Source: Dehalococcoidia bacterium (GTDB lineage Bacteria > Chloroflexota > Dehalococcoidia > Lucifugimonadales > UBA3495). From it: DNA of 8,262 bases. Position numbers and translations under genes: made by a program. Position 1 is the first letter of the stretch; each line of letters opens with the position of its first letter. The notes beneath the pieces were generated by a model. The model had not been told where the DNA came from. It ran no database searches and saw only the letters and a list, made by a program, of their open reading frames with translations. Shown one piece after another: positions 1-5,958 of this stretch. The DNA lies in the NCBI GenBank assembly GCA_003523055.1, contig DPHC01000002.1, forward strand, positions 74,669 through 82,930. The letters run 5' to 3'.

Positions 1-768
1 GGGGAAACAACCATCATCACAGGTACGGCAAAATCGACCTTTTCGGCGTCTCCTTATTTCGAAGGACTAGATCTAGATAAATACAACCAAGCCGGTTTTG
101 GCATAGGTATTGTAACTCAGCTTTTAAGCAACGATTCTCCTTTAGACCAACCCATTTGGAGAGTCAAAAAACCTGCATTTGAAATAATAAAAGAAATCAA
201 AAAATTGAATCATTTGAAAAATTTTAAAAAAGTCTTTTTTATAACCAACGCTTTTAATCTAGAGCCTGATCAATCCAAACAACTTTGCCGAAATTTAATG
301 GCAGAAAATTTACACATCCATTGGAGCACAGTCCTTTCTGCAGGTGCTCCAGATGATGAACTCTTGCCATTAATGAAACAAGCTGGCTGTGCATTCGCCA
401 TAATCGTAGGAGATGTGCTAAATGCTCCGAGAAACTCAAAAGGGAAAACCATTTTTGAGCTATGCGAAGAAAACCAATTAGGATATGCAGTTAATCAAAC
501 ATTTGGTTCTAAGGGCGAAACCAAAAATAGTGTGTTGGAAAAAATAGATTGGTTAAAAAGTATCACACCTACCATGGCTTATCTCAGAGTTGGAGTCAGT
601 ATTATGCCTGGGACAGTTGAAGCCGCACATGCCATTGAGACAGGTCGAATTTCATCGGAAGATCAACTTTTAGAACCTCATTTTTATATCGAGCCCGGAA
701 TCAAAGACTGGTTGTTGGAAATTTTATCTGGACAAGTTGCTAAAAATCCCCGTTGGAATTTGCTATAG
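1..768 (+). CDS. Radical SAM-like (B12-binding type) protein, C-terminal 255 residues, 5' end off the window
   Basis: The frame is open from base 1, so the TTG at 205 is an internal leucine codon and not a start. The 255 visible residues resemble the C-terminal half of cobalamin-binding radical SAM proteins. They show a linker of the type P-x-F-x-G-L-D-x-x-K-Y (about residues 18-28), a second barrel strand VFFITNAFN (about 79-87) followed by a helix and a strand with IHW (about 104-106), then DDELLPLMKQAGC, and a closing block GVSIMPGT...LLEPHFYIEPGIKDWL with a final N-P-R-W. Oddity: the FeS motif CxxxCxxC should fall between the linker and VFFITNAFN, but that stretch (about residues 38-75) has no cysteine. 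The only cysteines are isolated (in QLCRNL, QAGCAF and ELCEEN). The protein may therefore be a non-catalytic or divergent relative. Any N-terminal B12 domain is outside the window. The family call is from recognised motifs and is fairly sure; the function is unknown. Confidence 0.75.
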   Translation, partial: GETTIITGTAKSTFSASPYFEGLDLDKYNQAGFGIGIVTQLLSNDSPLDQPIWRVKKPAFEIIKEIKKLNHLKNFKKVFFITNAFNLEPDQSKQLCRNLMAENLHIHWSTVLSAGAPDDELLPLMKQAGCAFAIIVGDVLNAPRNSKGKTIFELCEENQLGYAVNQTFGSKGETKNSVLEKIDWLKSITPTMAYLRVGVSIMPGTVEAAHAIETGRISSEDQLLEPHFYIEPGIKDWLLEILSGQVAKNPRWNLL

Positions 769-821
769 GTATTATTGAGTAGAGTAATTCTTATATTAGC
801 AATTTGGTTTTTAAGAATATG

Positions 822-1340
822 TTAGTTGTCCGTCATTTCTAAAGCCAGGGTAGCATGTCTCAAGAAAATGCCTCCTCTCGGTTCACCCAAAGGACCATTT
901 GCAACGAGACAAGCAATGGTGATCGCATCACCCTCTGATACACTTTCAGTAATTTCAATTCTTTGAGGTAAATTAAGGCCCACTATGACACCTGTAGTTC
1001 GGTCAATTTGGCCATTAACCCATACTTCACCATAATTATCTGCATTAGTTTCAAAATAAACTCGCCAGTTCGTAACATTTTGCGTTTTTATTGTTTCTGG
1101 AATTGTGATGCTAGTTCTGTACCAACCGAACGTGAAGCCAATTGAATGGCTTTGTCTAATGTCAGGGCATATCTCCCACGACGAATCATCATATTCTGGC
1201 AGTCGAGCTTCGACTCCAAGCGTTTCTGAAAGAAGTCCTTCATTAGGTTGACCTGGAATGTAACCTGAGGCATACTTCCATTCGGCAGATACCAGGATCC
1301 GGTCTTCAGGATTGTTAAGATCTAAAGTTATTCTTGGCAT
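822..1340 (-). CDS. Stand-alone jelly-roll (galactose-binding/sugar-binding-like) domain protein
   Basis: This 172-residue protein has no signal peptide or membrane segment. Its pattern is W21-K-Y near the N-terminus, Y50-D-D-S-S-W55, then FGWYRTSITIPE (71-82), YFETNADNYGEVWVNGQ (95-111) and a final strand GGIFLRHATLAL (156-167). This resembles the lectin-like jelly-roll that precedes the catalytic barrel in glycoside hydrolase family 2. From memory it is closer to the extra domain attached to some SMP-30/gluconolactonase-like proteins. Here the domain stands alone. The ATG lies 2 bases after the stop of the amidohydrolase gene, and its ribosome binding site AAAGGAG (1348-1354) sits in the last codons of that gene, so translation is probably coupled. 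It probably binds a sugar, a lactone or the partner hydrolase; this is inference. No catalytic residues are recognised. Confidence 0.75.
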   Translation of the reverse strand: MPRITLDLNNPEDRILVSAEWKYASGYIPGQPNEGLLSETLGVEARLPEYDDSSWEICPDIRQSHSIGFTFGWYRTSITIPETIKTQNVTNWRVYFETNADNYGEVWVNGQIDRTTGVIVGLNLPQRIEITESVSEGDAITIACLVANGPLGEPRGGIFLRHATLALEMTDN

Positions 1341-1342
1341 AG

Positions 1343-2155
1343 TTAATCTCCTTTCTTAAATTTCCAAAGTGTAAGTGCATTGGTTCCGAAAATATCATCT
1401 TTTTCGGATTGAGATATTTTAAGGTAGTTATACGGCACGCTAAAGGCGTTCCCATATCCTTCTCGGGCTGATACAGGAGGATAATCACTACCCCAAAACA
1501 ATCTCTTACTTCCATATGCTTCCAATGCTTGGTCCAATACTGGAGGAATAACTGTAAATGGAGTACCACTAGGCATTGGTCTAGGCCGTTCACAAAATTC
1601 CCCGAATCCAGTTATTTTCATGTAAGTGTTTTCATATTTGTTTAGCGCCAATACCTTATCATAAGCTTTTTGTGGTATAACTGGAGTAGTTCTCCCTGGA
1701 CCAAAAAATGCACCTACTCCACCTAAATGTTCGATTACTATAGGCAAAGAAGGAACATTTCGTATGAGTCTCTCAAAGGAATCGCTTGCGTAATCTTCGC
1801 AGGTACCCAAAACTGTGGCGATCAAATTCAATTTTTCCGCAGTTTTCCATATTTCCAAAGGATCTGAGCCTGGTGATCGTGTATTGGCGGTAAACCTAAC
1901 CGAATTAACTCCCCGATCTGCCAAATTCTGCAATGTCTCACTGGCATCAACTGATGTTACGTCAACTAGTGCTGCCACTTTAAACATGTTTGGGAAATTT
2001 TCCATTTGTTCAATCAAATAATCATTGTCGTAGACACCAAAAAATTGCACCAAAACTGCTTTTTTTACGTTGTTATCTTTCATTTGATTTTTGAGTGTGC
2101 CGATAGGCTCGAACCATATAGGGGATGTATGGCAATGAGAGTCAATTATTTCCAA
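1343..2155 (-). CDS. Amidohydrolase_2 family TIM-barrel hydrolase, possibly lactonase-like
   Basis: This is a 270-residue metal-dependent-hydrolase fold protein. It shows the HxH motif at H7-C8-H9 on strand 1, K180 on a later strand (TYMKITGFGE), E142-H143-L-G-G near mid-protein, and the catalytic-type aspartate D224 in WGSDYPP (221-227). It closes with IFGTNALTLW (255-264), typical of the family. Length is normal. The usual strand-5 histidine is not evident: VLGTCED (115-121) occupies that place. This resembles COG3618 lactonases (2-pyrone-4,6-dicarboxylate lactonase, sugar-acid lactonases) more than zinc decarboxylases of the ACMSD type. The start is TTG, chosen because HxH must be near the N-terminus, the next in-frame ATG is at residue 25, and AGGAGG lies 6 bases upstream. 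It is the middle gene of the MFS-hydrolase-jelly-roll operon. The family is sure; the substrate and lactonase activity are inference. Confidence 0.88.
   Translation of the reverse strand: MEIIDSHCHTSPIWFEPIGTLKNQMKDNNVKKAVLVQFFGVYDNDYLIEQMENFPNMFKVAALVDVTSVDASETLQNLADRGVNSVRFTANTRSPGSDPLEIWKTAEKLNLIATVLGTCEDYASDSFERLIRNVPSLPIVIEHLGGVGAFFGPGRTTPVIPQKAYDKVLALNKYENTYMKITGFGEFCERPRPMPSGTPFTVIPPVLDQALEAYGSKRLFWGSDYPPVSAREGYGNAFSVPYNYLKISQSEKDDIFGTNALTLWKFKKGD
1348..1354 (-). promoter_or_regulatory. Ribosome binding site AAAGGAG inside the 3' end of the amidohydrolase gene
   Basis: The site overlaps the last sense codons of the amidohydrolase and lies 7 bases before the ATG of the jelly-roll gene. 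With only 2 bases between stop and start, ribosomes finishing the first gene can re-initiate, which suggests linked expression of the two proteins. Confidence 0.75.
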
Positions 2156-2161
2156 AGGTAG

Positions 2162-2167
2162 CCTCCT
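2162..2167 (-). promoter_or_regulatory. Ribosome binding site AGGAGG fixing the TTG start of the amidohydrolase
   Basis: On the minus strand AGGAGG lies 6 bases before the TTG at 2155-2153, within the 15-base gap after the MFS stop codon. The full-consensus site supports the TTG start. Confidence 0.8.
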
Positions 2168-2170
2168 GTA

Positions 2171-3406
2171 TTAAATATTTCTGAGTTTAGGTGCTATTAT
2201 GATTACTGCCAGCATAAATAAAATTCCCAATGCTCCGTTGAACATAACTACATGAGACACTCCAAATATTCCGGCCATAAGTCCAGATAATGCAGCTGAT
2301 ACCGCATGCGGATAGATAGCTAACGTCCGCAGACCTTGAATCCGACCCCGATAACTAGGGTCAGACTTACCTAACAACAAACTTTGTATTTGAATAAGAG
2401 TACTGGCCCAAAAAAATCCTGCTGCCAATAAAATTAACACCCAAACAATATAAATTTGAATCATCGAGAATAATATCATCATAGAATGCCAGGCGATTAC
2501 AGACAAAATCAGTGTCCACCCTTGGTTACGATTTCTTGCCAAAGATGATAAAACTATTGATCCCACGAATGCGCCAACTGCAAAAGTCGCCATCAACATG
2601 GATGCTTTGGTGGCGCTACTTTCGATAACTACTTTTGCGAACATTGGTAGCAATGTCTGATGGAATGTGAAACCTGAAACATTGATTAGAGCTGCGACCA
2701 ATAAAGCCGCCCAAAGAATTTGGTTTGATTTCACATATTTGAATCCTCCCCAGATTGACTTGAGAATGGATTCTGTAGGGTTATTAGACAGAGGGTTTTT
2801 AGTTTTCATTAGCAAGGGAGCTACTCCTGCAACACCATAAAAAAAGAAAATAACCATGAATGTGCCTTGGGGTCCGAAGGTATCAAATAACACTCCAGCT
2901 AAGAAGAGCCCTAAGAGCATGCTTAGGTTCCTACCACCGTTCACTAATGCCATTGCCCGTGTAATGTGAGCCGTTTCGACACTGTCACTCGCTAATGCCT
3001 GTGCTGTGGGCATTTCGAATATTCTAGATAACCCACTAAGGCATACGATTACAAACAAATGCCATAATTCTAAGATATCTAGAAATATCAAAACAGCAAC
3101 CAGCAAACCTAACAGACCAGCGATCCATTGCATTGTAGTGACTAATAATTTTCTGGAAACTTTGTCAGCAATTGCTCCAGACAAAATCGATAAAGGGGCG
3201 AAACCAAGTCTTACGAAGGTTATAGCTCCTCCTAAAAACAATGACCACGGGGAGTCGCTAGTTAATTCTAAAACCAACCATATGGCTACAAATTGTTCTG
3301 TGAAATTCGCTAAACCCGTGAAAAATATTGAACACCAAATGCAGGCGAAATCTTTTTGGCGCAATAATTTCAATGGGTTAATTATAATGTTTTCGGTATC
3401 CGCCAA
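2171..3406 (-). CDS. MFS transporter, MFS_3 / EntS-like family
   Basis: This 411-residue inner-membrane protein has about 12 hydrophobic segments, for example about 22-45, 55-77, 92-110, 112-128, 160-175, 182-199, 230-247, 268-288, 297-314, 317-338, 365-382 and 385-404. The loop after the second segment has the MFS motif A pattern GAIADKVSRKLLV (77-89). A charged central loop (about 200-225) separates the halves, and SYRGRIQGL (351-359) is typical of the MFS_3 exporter-like group. The start is TTG at 3406-3404, preceded by AGAGG and AGG elements; no ATG exists before residue 92. It is the first gene of an operon with the amidohydrolase (15-base gap) and the jelly-roll protein, and it is divergent from the Mo hydroxylase gene. 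It probably moves a small organic compound handled by these enzymes; MFS_3 members are often exporters. The substrate cannot be told. Confidence 0.87.
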   Translation of the reverse strand: MADTENIIINPLKLLRQKDFACIWCSIFFTGLANFTEQFVAIWLVLELTSDSPWSLFLGGAITFVRLGFAPLSILSGAIADKVSRKLLVTTMQWIAGLLGLLVAVLIFLDILELWHLFVIVCLSGLSRIFEMPTAQALASDSVETAHITRAMALVNGGRNLSMLLGLFLAGVLFDTFGPQGTFMVIFFFYGVAGVAPLLMKTKNPLSNNPTESILKSIWGGFKYVKSNQILWAALLVAALINVSGFTFHQTLLPMFAKVVIESSATKASMLMATFAVGAFVGSIVLSSLARNRNQGWTLILSVIAWHSMMILFSMIQIYIVWVLILLAAGFFWASTLIQIQSLLLGKSDPSYRGRIQGLRTLAIYPHAVSAALSGLMAGIFGVSHVVMFNGALGILFMLAVIIIAPKLRNI

Positions 3407-3410
3407 ATTA

Positions 3411-3420
3411 CCTAACCTCT
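3411..3420 (-). promoter_or_regulatory. Ribosome binding site region for the TTG start of the MFS gene
   Basis: The minus strand reads AGAGGTTAGG here. AGAGG ends 9 bases and AGG 4 bases before the TTG. The match is weaker than that of the next gene but acceptable, and there is no alternative start nearby. Confidence 0.5.
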
Positions 3421-3484
3421 ACATGTTATACAGTAGAAGCATCATACCTGCCTCTAACCGAAATTGATAGACTTGTCACTGATA

Positions 3485-3508
3485 ACACAATACTAGACGG
3501 TATGTTGT
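3485..3508. promoter_or_regulatory. Imperfect inverted repeat, possible operator
   Basis: The arms ACACAATAC (3485-3493) and GTATGTTGT (3500-3508) match at 7 of 9 positions as inverted repeats across a 6-base spacer. The position between divergent genes suits a regulator site, but no regulator gene is in the window. In AT-rich DNA such a match can arise by chance. Confidence 0.3.
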
Positions 3509-3533
3509 AATTTAAGGCATTGTTGTATTTAAA
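3503..3533 (+). repeat. Short direct repeat TGTTGTA(A)TTTAA, two copies 18 bp apart
   Basis: TGTTGTA occurs at 3503-3509 and again at 3521-3527, each followed by an ATTTAA/TTTAAA stretch. The 18-base period is close to two helical turns, so both copies would face roughly the same side of the DNA. The copies end about 18 bases before the candidate -10 TACAAT. They may be a binding site for an activator or repressor. Confidence 0.35.
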
Positions 3534-3575
3534 CCAATTTGGATTTAGGGTACAATCACATTATATTAATTGAAC

Positions 3576-3581
3576 GGAGGT
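3576..3581 (+). promoter_or_regulatory. Ribosome binding site GGAGGT of the Mo hydroxylase gene
   Basis: GGAGGT lies 3 bases before the ATG at 3585. An in-frame TTG at 3570 lies upstream of and overlapping this site and has no site of its own, so the ATG is the better start and the protein is 770 rather than 775 residues. Confidence 0.7.
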
Positions 3582-3584
3582 TTA

Positions 3585-5897
3585 ATGTTAGATTATAAAC
3601 CTAATATAGTTTTATCAACAAAAGAATATAATACAGTCGGAAAGCGCCCCGCAAGACAGGACGCTTACGATAAAGTAACAGGAAAAGCAAAATATGGAGC
3701 GGATGTAAATCTTCCAGGCTTACTCCACGGAAAAGTATTAAGGAGCCCCCACGCTCACGCACGGATTGTGTCTATTGACGCCTCGAAAGCCTTAGCACTT
3801 CCCGGTGTGCATGCCGTGATTAATGGATACGATTTGCCGGTTCTTCCTGGTAAAGTTTCAGAAATGCCAGAGGGAGCAATGGTTAACATGGGATTTTGGG
3901 GACAAAACGTCCTTGCCCGAGAAAAGGTTCTATATAAAGGGCACGCAATTGCTGCTTTAGCCGCAGATAATGCGCATTTGGCAGAAGAAGCTCTTAAACT
4001 AATTGAAGTAGTATATGAAGTACTTCCACATGTTAGTACTGCAGCCGAGGCCATGAAACCGGGCGCGCCTATTTTACTGGAAAGATTAGGCACCATCAAT
4101 AATCCGGCTCTCAGACCAGGTGGTCTAATGGACGATGATGATCCAACTCCAGCGTCCAATGTTGCAAACGAATTCGAATTCGTTTTAGGAGATGTAGACG
4201 CTGCTTTTGCTAATGCTGATGTAGTAGTTGAAATCGAAACAAACACTTCGCCAGTACATCAAGGTTATATAGAACCTCATAGCGGAACAGCACTATGGCA
4301 TGACGATGGGAAAATTACAGTCTGGTCAAGTAGCCAAGGGCATTTTATGGTCCGTGAACAAGTTGCCAAACTAGCCAATATACCTTTGTCAAACGTTAAG
4401 GCGATTCCCAATGAAATCGGAGGAGGTTTTGGAGCCAAGACAATGTCATACCTCGAACCTTTGGCTGCGATTCTGGCAAAAAAAACCAACCAACCTGTAA
4501 AAATTGTTATGTCTAGATCAGAGGTTCTACAGGCGACAGGACCTACCTCAGGAACTAATGTGAAAGTTAAACTTGGTGCTACCAATGATGGTAAGTTAAC
4601 AGCTGCACACGCAGTATTGATTTACGAAGCCGGTGCTTTTCCGGGTTCACCGGTATCACCAGCGTGTCAATGCATCTTTGCTCCATACAACATCCCCAAC
4701 GCCTATATAAAAGGACTCGATGTTGTGGTTAATAGGCCAAAAGCAACGGCATATCGGGCTCCAGGAGCACCAACCGCAGCTTTTGCGATGGAAATAGCAG
4801 TTGATGAATTATGCAAAAAATTAAAAATAGACCCTCTGGATTTCCGATTAGCCAATAGTGCTGAAGAAGGAACCAGGCGAGCTACAGGTCCAGTCAACCC
4901 TAAAGTTGGATTCAAAGAAACTATTGAATCCATCAAAAACCATCCTCATTACTCGGCACCTTTAGAAGGGAAACACAGGGGAAGAGGAGTGGCATCTGGA
5001 TTTTGGTTCAATGGAACAGGCCCTGCCACTGCATTAGCCACAGTTAATCCAGACGGAACAGTTAATCTGACAGAGGGTTCCTGTGATATTGGAGGAACCC
5101 GTACAACGGTTGCCATGCAATTCGCAGAAACTTTGGGCATTCCAGTGGAAGATGTAAAACCCCAGATTGGTGACACGGATACAATCGGATTTACTTCCAA
5201 CACTGGTGGGAGCGGAGTGACATTTAAAACCGGAATGGCATGCCATCAGGCAGCTTTGGATATAAAAACTCAAATCATACAGAGAGGAGCTAAAATTTGG
5301 GACGTGTCAGAATCTGATGTTGAATATACTAATGGAATTCTTTCACATAAATCAGACCCCGAATTAAAATTGAACTTTAAGCAAATGGCTGCTCGAATGA
5401 ATGGAACAGGAGGACCATTAGTCGGCAGAGCCGGAGTTACTCCTCCAGGTCCAGGACCCGCTTTGGCGACTCACGTTGTGGATGTTGAAGTTGATATCGA
5501 AACAGGTAAAGTCACTATCTTAAGATATACCGCAGCTCAAGATGTTGGTAAAGCTATCCACCCTTCTTTTGTGGAGGGTCAAATTCAAGGTGGTGTCGTC
5601 CAAGGTATAGGATGGGCTCTCAACGAAGAATATTATTTGAATGACCAAGGTCATATGGCTAATGCGAGTTTCTTAGACTATCGCATGCCAATTTCCTTGG
5701 ATCTTCCAATGATTGACACTGTGATTGTGGAAGTAGCGAACCCTAGCCACCCTTACGGGGTCAGAGGAGTAGGTGAAGTTCCTATTTGCCCACCCATGGC
5801 GGCTATAGCAAATGCTGTCACTAATGCCATTGGAAAAAGAATGACAGAATTGCCAATGAAACCAGGAACCGTACTCAAAGCTATATTAGAAAATTAG
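3585..5897 (+). CDS. Xanthine dehydrogenase/aldehyde oxidase family molybdopterin-binding subunit (CoxL-like, not a CO dehydrogenase)
   Basis: This is a full-length 770-residue large subunit of a molybdenum hydroxylase. Residues about 25-150 form the a/b hammerhead domain (VTGKAKYGADVNLPGLLHGK...SPHAHARI). The molybdopterin domains follow, with GGGFGAK (279-285), YRAPGAP (390-396), DIGGTRTT (501-508), an EGQIQGGVVQGIG block (664-676) and GVRGVGEVP, where E731 matches the family's catalytic glutamate. Such enzymes hydroxylate aromatic, heterocyclic or aldehyde carbons using water. The active-site loop is YRAPGAP, not the cysteine-bearing AYRCSFR of form I CO dehydrogenase, so CO oxidation is unlikely. 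No secretion signal is visible. The gene is alone: no [2Fe-2S] or FAD subunit gene adjoins it, since both flanks hold other genes on the opposite strand. It must borrow partners encoded elsewhere or use another electron acceptor. The family is sure; the substrate is unknown. Confidence 0.93.
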   Translation: MLDYKPNIVLSTKEYNTVGKRPARQDAYDKVTGKAKYGADVNLPGLLHGKVLRSPHAHARIVSIDASKALALPGVHAVINGYDLPVLPGKVSEMPEGAMVNMGFWGQNVLAREKVLYKGHAIAALAADNAHLAEEALKLIEVVYEVLPHVSTAAEAMKPGAPILLERLGTINNPALRPGGLMDDDDPTPASNVANEFEFVLGDVDAAFANADVVVEIETNTSPVHQGYIEPHSGTALWHDDGKITVWSSSQGHFMVREQVAKLANIPLSNVKAIPNEIGGGFGAKTMSYLEPLAAILAKKTNQPVKIVMSRSEVLQATGPTSGTNVKVKLGATNDGKLTAAHAVLIYEAGAFPGSPVSPACQCIFAPYNIPNAYIKGLDVVVNRPKATAYRAPGAPTAAFAMEIAVDELCKKLKIDPLDFRLANSAEEGTRRATGPVNPKVGFKETIESIKNHPHYSAPLEGKHRGRGVASGFWFNGTGPATALATVNPDGTVNLTEGSCDIGGTRTTVAMQFAETLGIPVEDVKPQIGDTDTIGFTSNTGGSGVTFKTGMACHQAALDIKTQIIQRGAKIWDVSESDVEYTNGILSHKSDPELKLNFKQMAARMNGTGGPLVGRAGVTPPGPGPALATHVVDVEVDIETGKVTILRYTAAQDVGKAIHPSFVEGQIQGGVVQGIGWALNEEYYLNDQGHMANASFLDYRMPISLDLPMIDTVIVEVANPSHPYGVRGVGEVPICPPMAAIANAVTNAIGKRMTELPMKPGTVLKAILEN

Positions 5898-5902
5898 AGT
5901 GC

Positions 5903-5942
5903 TGTAATGAAGAGAAGGTGGTTGCACCTTCTCTTCATTACA
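5903..5942. terminator. Bidirectional hairpin terminator between convergent genes
   Basis: A perfect 18-bp inverted repeat (arms 5903-5920 and 5925-5942) encloses a 4-base loop, GTTG. It starts 5 bases after the Mo hydroxylase stop and ends 16 bases before the stop of the convergent flavin oxidoreductase gene. Flanking T-rich tails are short (ATTTAG on the plus side; an AATTTT run 7 bases beyond the stem on the minus side). The strong stem between two converging genes fits a shared terminator or RNA 3'-end stabiliser. Confidence 0.85.
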
Positions 5943-5958
5943 ATTTAGGTCGTCCGCC

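Larger units (their letters stand above)
3407..3584. promoter_or_regulatory. Divergent intergenic control region
   Basis: These 178 AT-rich bases lie between two divergently transcribed units and must hold both promoters. For the plus-strand gene, TACAAT (3551-3556) is a good -10 candidate about 29 bases before the ATG, but no strong -35 sits at normal spacing (TTGTAT at 3523 is 22 bases away). For the minus-strand operon, TATGAT (complement of 3441-3446) is a possible -10, again with a poor -35. Weak -35 boxes would fit activator-dependent promoters. Repeats inside the region are listed separately. Confidence 0.5.

Noticed and set aside
205..768. Complete 187-residue gene starting with TTG at 205
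   Set aside because: The same frame is open back to base 1 with sequence typical of the upstream part of the same family, so this TTG is an internal codon.
787..818. AT-only inverted repeat (ATTCTTA / TAAGAAT) as a terminator between the first two converging genes
   Set aside because: The 7-bp stem of A-T pairs with an 18-base loop is too weak to call.
3006..3467. Plus-strand 153-residue frame opposite the MFS gene
   Set aside because: It is antisense to strongly predicted membrane-protein coding sequence, its product has no recognisable domain, and it has no ribosome binding site that I can see.
3539..3567. TTGGAT - 17 bp - TATATT as the promoter of the Mo hydroxylase gene
   Set aside because: Spacing is ideal, but the transcript would start at about 3574, leaving almost no leader before the ribosome binding site at 3576; TACAAT at 3551 is more plausible.
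4169..4182. Tandem GAATTC palindrome
   Set aside because: It falls inside conserved coding sequence for N-E-F-E-F and is explained by codon use.
3755..4246. Minus-strand 163-residue frame inside the Mo hydroxylase gene
   Set aside because: It lies fully opposite a conserved enzyme domain, and its low-complexity Ser/Ala/Thr-rich product is typical of a shadow frame.
3585..5897. CO dehydrogenase large subunit (coxL)
   Set aside because: The active-site loop is YRAPGAP and lacks the cysteine motif of form I CO dehydrogenase; no coxM or coxS gene is adjacent.
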